A stretch of DNA of 64,000 nucleotides, taken from positions 434,001 to 498,000 of the forward strand of contig NZ_VCGY01000001.1 in assembly GCF_016597725.1 (NCBI RefSeq). The letters run 5' to 3'. Every line of letters begins with the position of its first letter. The first letter of the stretch is position 1. The DNA comes from Marinobacter sp. 1-4A (GTDB taxonomy: Bacteria; Pseudomonadota; Gammaproteobacteria; Pseudomonadales; Oleiphilaceae). Positions 8,214 to 20,900 of the stretch are shown here, piece by piece. Under the pieces are notes generated by a model. That model was given only the letters and a program-made list of their open reading frames with translations, searched no databases and was not told the DNA's origin. The translations under genes were made by a program, and so were the position numbers.

Positions 8214-9728
8214 ATGAACAAGATGACAAATGAACCTGCTGGTATAGAGCAGAAGACGCAAGCGTTTCTGGATCGCCAAAACCACCGCATGCTGATTGGC
8301 GGTCAATGGGTTGATGCGGCGGAAAACAAGCGTATCCAGGTAGTAAACCCGGCCGAAGAAACGGTAATAGGAAGCATACCTTCTGCGCATTCAGACGATG
8401 TAAACAAGGCGGTTGGTTGCGCGAAAACTGCACTGGAACAAGGCGCCTGGGGCAAAATGAGACCTTCGGGCCGTCAAAATTTGCTGCTGAAGCTTGCCGA
8501 CCTGATTGAGCGGGATGCCCGAGTAATTGCAGAGCTGGAGGCTATCGACAATGGTAAGTCTGCAGCCATTGCTCAGGCGGTTGATATAGGTCTGGGGTTG
8601 GAGTTTTTCCGGTATATGGCAGGCTGGGCAACCAAGATCGAAGGCTCCACTCTGGACGTGTCCATGCCTTTCGCCCCGCCCGAAGCTGACTTCTTTGCAT
8701 ACACCCGACGTGAGCCCGTTGGTGTTGTAGCCGCAATCATTCCGTGGAACTTTCCATTTCTGATGGCCTGCTGGAAGCTGGCGCCAGCACTGGCAGCCGG
8801 CTGTACAGTTGTTTTGAAGCCTGCAGAGCAAACGTCGCTTTCTGCACTGTATTTAGGTGAGTTGATTGCGGAAGCAAACTTCCCTGACGGCGTGGTTAAC
8901 ATCGTTACAGGTGATGGTCAGAGCACGGGTTCGGCTTTGATAGCACACCCCGACATAAACAAAATCAGCTTTACAGGATCAACCCAAGTGGGGCAGCTCA
9001 TCGGCCGCGCAGCCATGGATAACATGGCCCGTGTAACTCTGGAGCTAGGTGGAAAGTCGCCAATGATTGTCCTGGAGGATTGTGATCCCGAGAAAGCCGC
9101 ACAAGGTGCGGCCGTTGCGATCTTTTTCAATCATGGGCAGACGTGCAGCGCGGGCTCGCGCCTGTACGTGCACCGAAGCATTTTTGAAACTGTCGTCAAT
9201 CGACTCGGGGAGTTGGCTGAGGCCATACCCATGGGTCCAGGCCTGGACCCGGCCGCGCAAATGGGGCCTCTTGTATCTCAGGTACAGCTGGACAGGGTCT
9301 GTCACTACATTGAGACTGGCTGTCAGGAAGGTGCACGCCTGATAACCGGAGGCGAGAGGGCTGACCGAAAAGGGTATTACGTCAAGCCCACCATCTTCGC
9401 CAGCGAGGATGACAGTCTGGTGATCGCCAAAGAGGAGATTTTTGGCCCGGTACTGGTGGCTATTCCCTTTGATGATGTTGACGATGTTGTGGAGCGCGCC
9501 AACGACAGTTGCTATGGTCTGGCGGCCAGTATCTGGTCAAACAATCTCTCTCAGGTGCAACGTTTAATCCCGAGATTGAAAGCAGGCACTGTCTGGGTAA
9601 ATGGACACAACATGCTTGATTCAAACGTGCCATTCGGAGGCTACAAACTCTCAGGCGTTGGCCGCGACATGGGCAAGCAATCCCTTGAATCGTATCTGGA
9701 AACCAAGTCGGTTTTCATGGCCCTCTAG
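8214..9728 (+). CDS. NAD(P)-dependent aldehyde dehydrogenase
   Basis: The 504-residue protein has the usual aldehyde dehydrogenase landmarks: PWNFPFLMACWKLAPALAAG, the cofactor-binding FTGSTQVG, the general base Glu277 in LELGGKSP and the nucleophile Cys311 in GQTCSAGSR. It ends with the family motif PFGGYKLSGVGRD. It would oxidise the aldehyde made by the upstream PQQ enzyme to the acid in the cytoplasm. The gap to that gene is only 15 bases and holds GAGGAAA, so the two are co-transcribed. The sequence is closest in style to the phenylacetaldehyde/betaine aldehyde group. The precise substrate is not determined. Confidence 0.93.
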   Translation: MNKMTNEPAGIEQKTQAFLDRQNHRMLIGGQWVDAAENKRIQVVNPAEETVIGSIPSAHSDDVNKAVGCAKTALEQGAWGKMRPSGRQNLLLKLADLIERDARVIAELEAIDNGKSAAIAQAVDIGLGLEFFRYMAGWATKIEGSTLDVSMPFAPPEADFFAYTRREPVGVVAAIIPWNFPFLMACWKLAPALAAGCTVVLKPAEQTSLSALYLGELIAEANFPDGVVNIVTGDGQSTGSALIAHPDINKISFTGSTQVGQLIGRAAMDNMARVTLELGGKSPMIVLEDCDPEKAAQGAAVAIFFNHGQTCSAGSRLYVHRSIFETVVNRLGELAEAIPMGPGLDPAAQMGPLVSQVQLDRVCHYIETGCQEGARLITGGERADRKGYYVKPTIFASEDDSLVIAKEEIFGPVLVAIPFDDVDDVVERANDSCYGLAASIWSNNLSQVQRLIPRLKAGTVWVNGHNMLDSNVPFGGYKLSGVGRDMGKQSLESYLETKSVFMAL

Positions 9729-9740
9729 GAAAGGATCCTA

Positions 9741-9766
9741 CCCCCTGGCGTTCGAAGCCGGGGGGG
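9741..9766 (+). other. Strong GC hairpin between aldehyde dehydrogenase and TonB receptor genes
   Basis: CCCCC-T-GGC (9741-9749) pairs with GCC-GGGGG (9757-9764) around the loop GTTCGAA, with one bulged T. No T tract follows, so it does not look like a simple intrinsic terminator. It may protect the 3' end of the upstream message or reduce read-through into the receptor gene. Confidence 0.45.
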
Positions 9767-9792
9767 AGGCGTTAAATACCACCCATCCCAAG

Positions 9793-11850
9793 ATGAGAGC
9801 TATGAATAACTATAAATCTACATTTCTTCTTTTGAGTGGTCTCGTAACCCTCCCATTTACACTGACTGCCCATGGGCAACCTGGCGCCGACATCGTGGTG
9901 ACAGCGCCACTGATGGAGCGTGAACTCTATGAAACACCGGCTGCCATGTCAGTCATTCAGCAGAGTGCTATTCAAAAAGGTCAGCCCAGATTGAAACTGG
10001 ATGAGACGCTAGGCCAGGTTCCAGGCATTTTTGTGCAAAATCAGGAGAACTACGCTCAGGGTGAGCGCATAGCCATTCGTGGATTTGGAGCGCGGGCACC
10101 CTTCGGGGTTCGTGGCATTATGGTTGTTGTTGATGGTATTCCTTACACGCTGCCAGATGGTCAGGCCCAGCTGGACGCTATCGACCTCGACAGCGCCGAG
10201 CGTATCGAGGTTATCCGGGGGCCTGTTTCGGTTTTGTATGGTAATGCAGCGGGTGGCGTTATCAGCGTAACCACCTCAGACGGGCGCCGTAAGCCCGATG
10301 AAACTTCGGTTCGCGTCACGGGTGGAAGCGATAGCTTTGGCAAGATCTCAGTAAAAAACAGCCAGAACAACGGCCCTTGGTCGCACAGCATAAGTGCTTC
10401 TGCGCTCAACTATGAAGGCTATCGCGACAATGCCAAGGTCGAAAAATACCTGCTCAATACCAAGCTACGCCGGGAGTTGGGCAGCGATCGCTCACTGACT
10501 GCCATTATAAACCTGCTACAGAATCCTCGGTCCGAAGATCCAGGTGCACTTACCGCTGAGCAGGTGGAAGCCGACAGATCCCAAGCCGGGCGCTTTACAG
10601 AAGAGTACGGCACAGGGCAAACCGTCGATCAGCAAGTGCTTGGCCTGCAATATCAAGACCTGTCTGCCGGGCCGGGTGAGTTCCGGGCCAAAACGTTCTA
10701 CCTGTGCAGGAACTTCGAGCAGCAGCTGCCCTACCCCGGAGATAGCCGCATCGATTACGACCGGGATTATTTTGGCGCAAGCGCCGATTACCGTCAGTCT
10801 TTTGAACTCTCAGGCCTTCCGTTTCGCTATGTCGCAGGAGTTGAAGCCCGCGAGCAACGGGATGACCGCATCCGCCGTGAAATGAGTTTCAGCGGTGACC
10901 TGCAAGGACTGACCGCAGATGAACTGCAAACGGCAACCAGCCTGAGTGCGTTTGCGCAAGGCGATCTGAGCCTTACCGATCAAATCACCCTCTCCGTTGG
11001 CGGTCGTTTCGATCGGGTTCACCTCAAGGTCAATGATGTTTTTTCCGCCGATGGGGACCAGAGTGGCGATCGTACCCTCAGGGAATGGAGCGGCTCGGCA
11101 GGCTTGAGCTATCGTTATCTGGAATCTCATCAGCTATACGCGAACATCAGTACCGCCTTCGAAACGCCGACGTTCTCGGAGTTTGCCAATCCGTCTGGCG
11201 TGGGTGGACTTAATCCGGAAATCGAACCACAAAAATCTCTTAATCATGAACTCGGGCTGCGCGGCGAACTGAACAACGGCATTGATTATGACCTTGCGCT
11301 CTTCTGGGTAAATGTTCGTGATGAGTTGATCCCCTATGAGTTACCGGGGCCTGATGACAGGACCTTCTATCGCAATGCTGGAGATACAACGCGCAAAGGT
11401 TTCGAAGCTGCGGCAGGCTGGCTTTTTTCACCGAGCTGGCGCGTAGAAACCGCTCTCACTCTGGCCAGCTACACGTTTGATGATTACCTTACAGGAGGCG
11501 TCCGTTACGACGGCAACCGATTACCGGGCATGCCTGAGCAAGCCTGGTCCAACCGACTGACATGGCAAGGCTTGGGTGGCACCTTTGCCGCACTGGAGGC
11601 TCGTTATATCGAAGACATGGTCGCTGACGACGCCAATGAGGTAAACGTCGACGATTACTGGCTGGTAAACCTGCGGGGCGGAAACACACTCTATACCGGT
11701 AGAAATCTTCTTTTGAAGGGCTTTGCGGGGGTTCGCAACCTGGGCGACAAGGATCACTTCGCAAATGTCCGAATCAATGCCAGCAACGACCGGTACTTTG
11801 AGCCGGCTGCAGGGCGCATCTGGTACGCCGGACTGGAGCTGGCTTTCTAA
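9793..11850 (+). CDS. pqqU: TonB-dependent receptor resembling PqqU (YncD), likely PQQ uptake
   Basis: The protein (about 685 residues) has a signal peptide, a TonB box region (DIVVTAPLMER) and a plug domain with LDETLGQVPGIFVQNQENYA and IRGFGARAPFGVRGI. A large barrel ends in NDRYFEPAAGRIWYAGLELA. Remembered E. coli YncD/PqqU has closely similar segments: NYAQ in the plug, a FETPT strand, an ARY..D.MADD stretch and a closing NGRYYEP motif. PqqU captures extracellular PQQ. A receptor of this type right after a PQQ dehydrogenase fits cofactor salvage. The start could also be ATG 9802. The frame extending upstream to 9601 overlaps the aldehyde dehydrogenase and is not used. Confidence 0.75.
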   Translation: MRAMNNYKSTFLLLSGLVTLPFTLTAHGQPGADIVVTAPLMERELYETPAAMSVIQQSAIQKGQPRLKLDETLGQVPGIFVQNQENYAQGERIAIRGFGARAPFGVRGIMVVVDGIPYTLPDGQAQLDAIDLDSAERIEVIRGPVSVLYGNAAGGVISVTTSDGRRKPDETSVRVTGGSDSFGKISVKNSQNNGPWSHSISASALNYEGYRDNAKVEKYLLNTKLRRELGSDRSLTAIINLLQNPRSEDPGALTAEQVEADRSQAGRFTEEYGTGQTVDQQVLGLQYQDLSAGPGEFRAKTFYLCRNFEQQLPYPGDSRIDYDRDYFGASADYRQSFELSGLPFRYVAGVEAREQRDDRIRREMSFSGDLQGLTADELQTATSLSAFAQGDLSLTDQITLSVGGRFDRVHLKVNDVFSADGDQSGDRTLREWSGSAGLSYRYLESHQLYANISTAFETPTFSEFANPSGVGGLNPEIEPQKSLNHELGLRGELNNGIDYDLALFWVNVRDELIPYELPGPDDRTFYRNAGDTTRKGFEAAAGWLFSPSWRVETALTLASYTFDDYLTGGVRYDGNRLPGMPEQAWSNRLTWQGLGGTFAALEARYIEDMVADDANEVNVDDYWLVNLRGGNTLYTGRNLLLKGFAGVRNLGDKDHFANVRINASNDRYFEPAAGRIWYAGLELAF

Positions 11851-11879
11851 ACCGCTTCAAAACGAAAATGCACACTCCT

Positions 11880-11900
11880 AAGGCCCTTTCTAAGGGCCTT
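11880..11900. terminator. Hairpin terminator between convergent genes
   Basis: AAGGCCCTT (11880-11888) and AAGGGCCTT (11892-11900) form a nine-base-pair stem with a TCT loop. It sits between the end of the TonB receptor gene and the end of the convergent adhesin gene, and could stop transcription from both sides. The T content after the stem is modest. Confidence 0.65.
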
Positions 11901-11952
11901 CTAATTCCACCAAGAATCCCGTCTGCCAGTGACGAAGTAGACATCACCTAGC

Positions 11953-14900
11953 CTACTCAACCATGACTACGCTGGTAATCTGATCTGAAATATTCAGCGT
12001 GGCGCTGGTGTCGCTGCTTGTATAAGTTACATATCCACTGGTAACCGTGTTATCAGTCGTCCATTCGCTGTTTTTCAGGAACACAAAGTCATCGCCGTCT
12101 CCGTCGATTTTCAGTGCGTTGCGGCTATCGGTTATGTCCAGAACGTCTTGAATATTTAGGCCTGCTCCTGAATCCCCTATCTGGTTCGGGCCAGAGCCTT
12201 TCATATCAATCATTTCGATATTTTCAAGTTTACTGAAGTCACCAGAGCCAAGGTCATCACTAAAGCGCAACTGAACTGTATCTTCTCCGCCAAAGCCGTT
12301 AATGGCACTCTCATCCCACAAGAAGTGGTCATCACCTGATGTAGGCACGGTTTGCGAGATATTGATCTCTGCTGCCTTATCGCCAGACCAACTAGAATAT
12401 TTCGTCTCACCACCCTCTTGATACGGGATACCGTTAACGTCCACCTCGTAGGTTCTACCCTTTACTGTAAGGCTGCCACTTCCTTCTGCATGCAAGAACT
12501 TAAGGTTTTGCAGATCGCTTTGGCTTAAGCCATTGATTATCCAAGTAGAAGTAGTGCTATCAAATGTCGCTTGAGCAGCGCCAAGTGGTTCTTCTTCATT
12601 ACCAATGAAGAACAGAACTTTCTCTCCATCCGGGAAACCACTCAGGCTCAACTCAGTCAGTTCAGTGAATTGGTCTGTTGGGTTGCCAGCACCATCCTTG
12701 GCACCCGTGGCTGCTGACGGGTCCTTCATGCTGGCATTGAGGTTCAGGGATATTTTGTCACCGGCATCACCAAAACTCAGGGTTGGGTTCATGTCCACTC
12801 CATTTGGTGTCGGGTTGACGACCAAATCAAAATCAATCGCCGAAGCGGATGGCTCCAACCCAGCGTGGCCGCTCATCACTGTGAATTTAAGATCATCCAA
12901 AGTGCCCGCCCAGTTTTTAGGTGGCTTGATGCTGATGTTCGCTGGCAAGTCGTTTCCAGCCAGTGGAATAGCCCAAATACCGCCACCGGCGTTGTTGGCC
13001 ATATCGCCGCCCACCCAAACTGTAAACCCAACTGGTAGGTCGCTGATAAAAGCTGATTCGATTTGCTCGCCAGCGTCAACCAGCCCTGCGTTGGTAAAAT
13101 TCAGTTGAATGAGATCGGTGTTTTCTTCATTTAACTCATTGCCTTCAGCCGTAATATCCGCTTTGTAACCGCTATTACTCGCCCCTATAACTAGACTGCC
13201 ATTGCCTGTTGCCGTAACAGAGTTAGACGCACCTTGCTCTGTTGTAGTCACAGATGCGGTTAATTCCAGACTACCCGTTTGGTGAGGTTGACCACTATCT
13301 GGCCTGAAAATCAGCTGTGGAGGCTGCCCGCCAATCAGTCCTACTTCATAGGTATTAGCGCCCGTAAATGTCAGCGGGTCACCATTTGCATATAACAACT
13401 CTCCTGCTAACCCAGTATTGCCGAGGGTTACCGTAATGTTGTTACCAGAAACATTCGAAAAACTGCCATCGGCGGTATTTTCCAGCTCGATAGTAACGGG
13501 AATATCTTCGCCTTCTCCCACAGCATCTGCAGTAACAGTAACGGTGGTTTCATCGGTTACCGGTGTGAGTTCAACCTCAGGCTTTAGTTCACTCTTTTTG
13601 CTCACACCATTGGCGTGTACCGATACGGTGACATCCAGCGGTAAATTGCCAGATAAGTTGTTGGCATTCGCGTGCTCTGGCGTGTGTACTTTAATACTGT
13701 CCAATAAATCGTTTAGCTTCGTTTCAGCATTATCACCTTGGGCTACGCTGGTGGTTTTAGTCCACAGGACAACCGTCTCGCCGTTTTCAGTCACTTCCGT
13801 TCGGGTTAGGCTGCCATTGCCATCTGTAAACTCTGTCTCATCGTCAGGTGAGGTGCGTAATGTGACGGTGATATTGTACTCATCGAGATCACCACCGCTC
13901 AGGTCAGCATCTACCTGATCTGATAAGGCAAACTCACTATCTTCGTCTTGTACTTTTTGCTTGTCAGTCAATGTGATTTGAGGCAATTCACCCACACCCG
14001 TCCCGCTTTGATTGACTACTAAATTCCAATCAATCTGAGCTTTCTCAGATATCTTTGCTCCCGTATCTTTGGTGTAGCTAGTAATGGTAATGGCACTGGT
14101 GTCACTGCTGGCATGGCCGGTTACGTTGAACACTATCTCTTTGATGAGCGTGTCACTGTTAAAGCTGTCTGCGGTTTCAATTAACCATTTCCCTTCACCG
14201 GTGCTCTCTGCGCCCTCGACACTCACGCCCTGAGGTACGCCTTCTATCTGGATATGGGTTAACTGCTCACTGCCGTCGGTGTCTGTTTCATTACCAGCGT
14301 TAGTGTCTGCCAACTGGCTAATATCCACGGTAACGGTGACTTTGCCAGAACCTTCAATGGTGGCTGTTTTCGTACCACTATCATAAGTAAAGCTGGTGCC
14401 AGTAGCGTTATCAGAGATGCCATTGAGTGCAGCTCCAATCTCATCGGTTACGGCTGCAAAGCTGAGGGTGTGATTAACAGAGCCGGTTTTGGTGCCATTT
14501 GGAATACCAGTGCTACCATCACCAACGGGGTCGGCTACTGTGTAGCCAATGCTCAGGCTAATATCACCACTGTGGTTAGCTGGGCCTTTAACATAAACAC
14601 TTGGCACCCCGTTAGGGTCTGAATTGATAACCGTATAAACACCTCCCACAGGCGACAACTCCGTAGTGCCAGCCGCATCTGCATACAAGGTGAGCTCTTT
14701 ATTCGTCACATCAGCTTCACTGATACGAACTTCACTGATGTACTCATCACCATCAGCACCTAAGGCGGTTAAGTTAAGCTCACCGACAGTGTCTTCTACC
14801 AAGTCTGAGTTGAGGCTCAGCGAGGCTTCAGCGACCGGCTTAACCTTAAAACTGACATTTTCTTTGTCAAAGAAGGTGTTTGATGGGTTGTCGTTTTCCG

Positions 14901-17900
14901 TTACTACGGGCTGAACGGTAAACTCGACCGTGCCGCTATAGTGCTCGGGGACTCCTATTTTTACGTTGTTCAGGTCATCCTTGGAAATCACCCAAAGACG
15001 ATCTGGACCACTGCCTGCGCCTAATTGTGGGCCTGCACCAGTAAGGGTGAAGCCTTCCGGCAGGTCGCTGATACGAAGGGAGATAGTTTCAGAGCCATCA
15101 GGCCCTGCATTCTCTACTCCTGTTTCACCCGACTCTATGCCAGTAACCAAGTCTTTAAGATCAACCTCTAATCCCGGAGCGGCACCTTGCCCAGAGGATT
15201 CCTCAGCACCGTCTTCCCAATACTCCGTAGTATTGTCAATGGTTACCTTCGGCTCATCTGGTACACCCTGCACCTCAACTCTAATCGGTAGCTCTTGGGA
15301 GGTATCAGAAGCTACCGTTTCAGTTGTTTCGGATGTCGGGGCGCTTCCTGTTCCGTTACCGTAAACCTTTGTTGTGACAGTGTTGCCCTTATGCTCAACA
15401 ACAACTGAGTAGCCATCGTTATTTATGTACTCAAGGGTATCTACCGACTCGGCTTTTACAGTCAGATTAATCTCTTCGTTGCTGTCTTTGGGTGGTGTCA
15501 GCTCAGGCTGATTAGCCGTGTCGAAACCTTCAATTTCTAACGTATAAGTGCCATCACCATTATCAGTCAACCCGTCTGGCAGAGGGCCTGCCAAGGTATC
15601 GTATTCAACACCGTCATAAGTGATTTTCACACCCTTGGGTATCTTGCTTATGGTGACATCAAAGGTTTCATCCTTATCACTGCTGGTCGGCAGAATGCTG
15701 AGAGTAACTGCCTCATCCTCCTGTGTTTTCAAAGGTGTATCCACCTGAAGGGTAACCTGATCAGCGCGGGGCTCGATAATCAAATTGGTCAGCCAGGATT
15801 CGCCAGACTCGGCCAGATCCGTTGCGGTACCATCGTCTTCGTCATAGTCAATGGTGCCAGCCTGTACTTTAATCTTAACGACGCCGGACCAGTCTGCCGG
15901 CCCCTTGAACTGAACGCTGTCCAGATACTGCATGGGAATTTTTACGGGTTCGCCAGCAAAAGGCAGTGTGACCGTGCCACTTGGCCCTTCATAAGTGAAG
16001 ACGCTACCTTCGAGCTTGTCTTGTACAACTGCTCCCGCTTGGGCGTCGTTATTTACTGTAGTGTAAGGCGTTAACAAGGCAAACGTGTCTTCGCTGCGAC
16101 CGGTTTTGTCGCTACCGTCACCAGAAACACTTACATCTTTCCAGCTACCACCTTCATATACCCATTTGCCGTCTTCGTTAGACCAGCCATTGCCGAGCTT
16201 GAAGCTTTGAGATGCTTCCTCACCCAGAACAAGCCACCCATCTTCTTCACCTGAGGTTTGGTAAACATGGTTGCCACCCATGGTGACATCATTGCCACCA
16301 GCACCGTCTGAATCTGTATCAATGCTTTCGGCAACAGGCTTAACCACAACAGTTAGCGTTCCTGTCTGGCTTGCCGGGGCACTTGATGTACCAGTAGAAC
16401 TAATGCTGTGATCCACACTGGTGACCTTAACCTCTAGATCAATGTCTGTACTGCTGTGCGCAGGTGAGGTGACGGTGAATTGTTTGAGGATATCTTCACG
16501 CTGTGAAGTGGTGAGATTAGAGTCCGTGAAGGTGATTGTGTACTCATCACCATTCCAGTTACCTGTCCAGCCGCCACTCGTTGATGGTGCCATCGTCCAT
16601 GTCTGGCCGTCGGTGTTCGACCACGTGTTTTGCCCGGCATCACGCGTCCAGCCTGTTGGTACAGTGAACGACACTTCCGTAATAACTTCACCCAGTGTTC
16701 CTGATGCTGTGCTGTCATCAGTGACCCTGATGTTTTCAAGGAAGGCAACCGCTTCATCTTCAAGACCTTCTGTACCTTCTACCACTAAATCGCCTGCAAC
16801 TGGATTTACTTGCAGCTCAAGTGTGATGCTATCTACTTCAATTAGACCGTCACTATCTCCGGCATCAGAGTCTTTATCCTGCGCTTTTAGAGTGACAGTA
16901 ATGTCTTTGAGATCGCCACTGAAGTCTTTCGGTGGGGTGATATTGATATCCGGCAGTCCGTTATCCGAGGTGCTTAAGCCCGGCGCCTCAATGCTTATCA
17001 CATGGCTTGGGCCAGTTACTGTGGTGCCATTAACGACTGTATCTTTCGGCAAGCCAGTAATTTCAAACCAGCGCGTTTCACTGCCATCAATATCCCCGCC
17101 AGCCACATCGTCACCTGAACGACCATCTACATAATTGTCTGGATAGTTAACCGTTAGCTTGTCTTTCAGATTAAACGTATTGTCTTCGCTCATTTCATAG
17201 CTTTGAGCATCCTTGTCGGTGTCAACTTTCAGCTCTATTGGGTCGGTAACAGCTTTTACATTAACGTCGATAGTTTGCGTGCTTGTTGCAGCATTAACAC
17301 CGGCTAGCTTTTCACCAAATTCATCCACCTCATAACTAGCAACCGACACTTCAGTTTTGAAGTTTTCATGGCGCTCAGCAGGTGGTTGCACCTGTAATCC
17401 TTCGTACTGCGCTTCAGTCAGGTAGTGAACACCGTTCGAAGTGTCTTCTGCAGGCAGGCCAATATCCAAATGCCAATCCAGTGGCTTCTTGTCTGTTTCA
17501 TTATCGACAATGACAAACTGAAACCCACCACTGCCGTTAGGCGATAAAACGGTACCATCTGTTAGCTGTAGCTCAGGCGTGGAGACGCCCGTCAGCTCTT
17601 TGAACTCGAGGTTAATAGCGCCCAGTAGTTCCGAGGTACCATTGTTATCTGGGTCTATGCCGTCGTCTTTTACTTTTGGTACATGGAGCCCCAAAGCTAT
17701 TGGCACATCCTCTGGCGTTTCCACGCTGTAGCTGTAGTCACCGGTTTTTAAGGAACCGTCGGAATCTATAGCTGAATCGTCTGGATAGTTTCCACTTTTA
17801 TCTGCAAATAACGGCTTATCTGCCACCGGTTTAACGGTAACATTCACGGTACGTTCGTAACTACCACTCGCAGTGGTGACGGTATAGGTGTAGCTGTCAT

Positions 17901-20900
17901 CTCCACGGTAGTCTTCGTGCGGTTCATAAGTGATGGTACCGTCATTGCCAATGGTGACAGTACCGTGTTGCGGCCCTTCGCCAGATTTGATTTCCGTAGT
18001 GACCTGATTAACGTCTGCATTGCTAAAGCTAACAGAGCCGTCTTCGTTTACCTCTAAATCACGATCACCCGCAGCGGGCGTATCATCCACTACTTCTACT
18101 TTAAACTTCAGGTCAACCGAGTCGCCGTCACCATCGGTGGCGGTAATATCAAAGGGCAAAATAATGTTGTCGGCTGTTTCGCCATCAACATTCAGAATGT
18201 GATCCAGCGGGCCTTTTAAGATGAACTCATAGGAAGGTGTACCATCTGAAGCTACTTTTAGCTCAATGGAGAAGATATCTTTGCTACCTGCCTTAGCTTC
18301 AACGGTGTGGCCATCTCCGCTAATTGTATAAGCTAACTCTGTAGTTCCAGATTTAAGATTTAAGTCGCTTAGCGCTTGGAGATTGCTATTGTTAAACGTG
18401 AGACCTATATCACCAACAGCATTCACCGCGCCATCCGCACCGAAGTCAATCGGTAGGTTTTTGCCAACGATTAGTTTGCTTGGATCACTTTCACTACCTG
18501 AAGCTAGATATCTTTCATCAACAATGGCGTTATCACTGACATAACCATCACCGCCCACCTCACTGCCATCAATCGTTGGGCCATCGTCTTTGAAGGTAAA
18601 TTGGCCACCTATGTCAACACCATCAGATTTGTCTGTATCACCGTCACCATCCAAGGCAGTAGCGTGAAGCTTGATGGTTCCTGAAGCGATCGTAACTTCG
18701 TCATCAGGGTCGTCCGTGTCCGTGTGCTGCATTGAACGGCTTTGAGTCAGGGTTACTTCACCATCGCTGTTCACACTAATCGTAAACGCCAGATTGCCGC
18801 CTACATCGGTTCGGCCCTCCACTTCACCCGACCCATTGATACTTAGAACAATGGCTTGCCCGGTCGCCGTGTCGATAAGTCCAGTGCTTGTCGTTGAATC
18901 AATATCCAAGCTATATACCAGTGCATCGCTACTAGCCGCGCCATCTGCGCCGTAATCCGGGGCTTTGAAAGCACCTGCAAACGCTTTTGCATCTGATGGC
19001 GTACCTAAAGAGGTTTCATCAACAATAACCTCTGGTGCGGTGAAGCCTGCTTCCACTTCAATCGCTGGGCCATCGTCCTTAAACACCAGTTTGTCGCCCA
19101 AGCTGATACTGGCACTGGCTTCATCCCCGTCGCCATCGGTCGCGGTAGCTTTTAGGCTTAGCGCGTTTTCAGCCAGACTGACTGCATCATCATGATCACT
19201 TGTATCTGGATGACTAAGCGCGCGCGATTGGGTTAGGGTTACTTTGCCGGTGTTGCTATCCACACTGGCGGTAAACGCCAGTTCTCCATCTGTGTCGGTA
19301 CGGCCTTCCACTTCACCCGAGCTGTTGATGGATAAAACAATCGCCTGCCCGGTGGCAGTGTCTGTCAGGCCAGTCACTATCGCTGGATCAATATCCAAGC
19401 TGTAAACCAGAGCATCGGTACTTGCCGCGCCATCTTCTCCATAATCAGGGGCAACAAAGGCGCCCGCAAACGCGATTGCGCTCGAGGGAGTACCTAAAGA
19501 GGTTTCATCGACAATAACCTCTGGTGCGGTGAACCCTGCTTCCACTTCAATCGCTGGGCCATCATCCTTAAACACCAGTTTGTCACCCAGACTGATACTG
19601 GCACTGTTTTCATCACCGTCACCATCCGTTGCGGTGGCTTTCAGCTTTAATGTATTTTCTACAAGGCTTACTGCATCATCAGGATTGGCTTTATCGGGAT
19701 GTTTAAGTGCTCGCGCCTGAGTCAGGGTTACTTCGCCATTCGTACTATCGACACCTACAGTAAAGGCCAAGTCACCACTTTCGGTGCGTCCTTCAGCCTC
19801 GCCCGTCGCGCTGATTGTCAGCTCAATATTTTCGCCCGTTGCAGTATCAATCAAACCTGTTGCTAGCGTGGTGTCAATTTCGAAGCTATACACCAACCCG
19901 TTTGAGCTTGCAGCTCCGTCGGCACCGTATGCAGTGTCAAAAGCATCGGCAAAGCTCACCGCAGTAGACGGAACGCCTAACGTCGTTTCATCAACTTCAA
20001 CAGAGTGAGTAACAGTCTTTTCGGAAACAGCAGGCTCATCATCGATAATATTGATTTCGAGTGTGCCATTTTTACTAGTATTACCCGCATCAAGCACCTC
20101 CAAATCAATCGAATCAAAACCGTTCAGATCGCCATTCGAACCGGGCGCCGCATTATCAAAGCGGATATCTAACTCATAGCTATAGCTGAGTTCGCCACCA
20201 ACGATGGTGCTGTCAACTTCGTCCGGCGTAAAGCCATTCAGAGTCAACTTTCCGTAATCGGTATCGAGAACAACGGCTGTATTTTCCAAATCCGCCAACT
20301 GAGTTAAATCGAAGGTTTGGCCATGCACTTTGACGCTTATCAGGCCATCTAGCGCTGTAACTGTAATCTCGCCCTCTACTGTTTTGCTCTGAGTAGGGGT
20401 GTCAGCTATTAATCCGGATTCATAAACCGTCGCATGGCCTGCGGTAATAATATCGTTTGGATCATCTGGACCGTTTTCGTCTTTAGGTATGATTGTAGGC
20501 TCGCTATCACTCACACCATTGATGGTAATAACCAAAGTGGCGTCATCAGCGCCACCTTCTCGGTCCGTCATGGTATAGCTGAAGATGTCTTCTAACGTTT
20601 CGCCGTCTTTCAGCGCGCGAACATCTGGGTTGGTCTTATCAGGAACATAGGTATAGCTGCCGTCTGCTTGCAGCTTTAAGGTGCCGTAGTCACCGATAAT
20701 ATCGGTATCGAGCCCACCTACACTGGTGGGCTTGCTACCACCAGCAACTATGCCGGTAACGAAAAGTTGATCGCCATCCGGATCTACATCATTTTTGAGT
20801 ACCCCATTTCTCGGATTAACGACTAGAGTGGTATCTTCATCTGTGCTGCCACTGTCGTCTGCAGCCGTTGGAGCCGGGTTGGTCACTGTCCAGGTAAAAC

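Noticed and set aside
9601-9792. TonB receptor start at 9601
   Set aside because: It overlaps the conserved C-terminus of aldehyde dehydrogenase and would place 60 or so non-signal residues before the signal peptide.
16421-17134. Ser/Val-rich plus-strand frames inside the adhesin gene (also near 13418, 14966 and 21586)
   Set aside because: The codon bias of the adhesin repeats opens the opposite strand. None has a start signal or domain.
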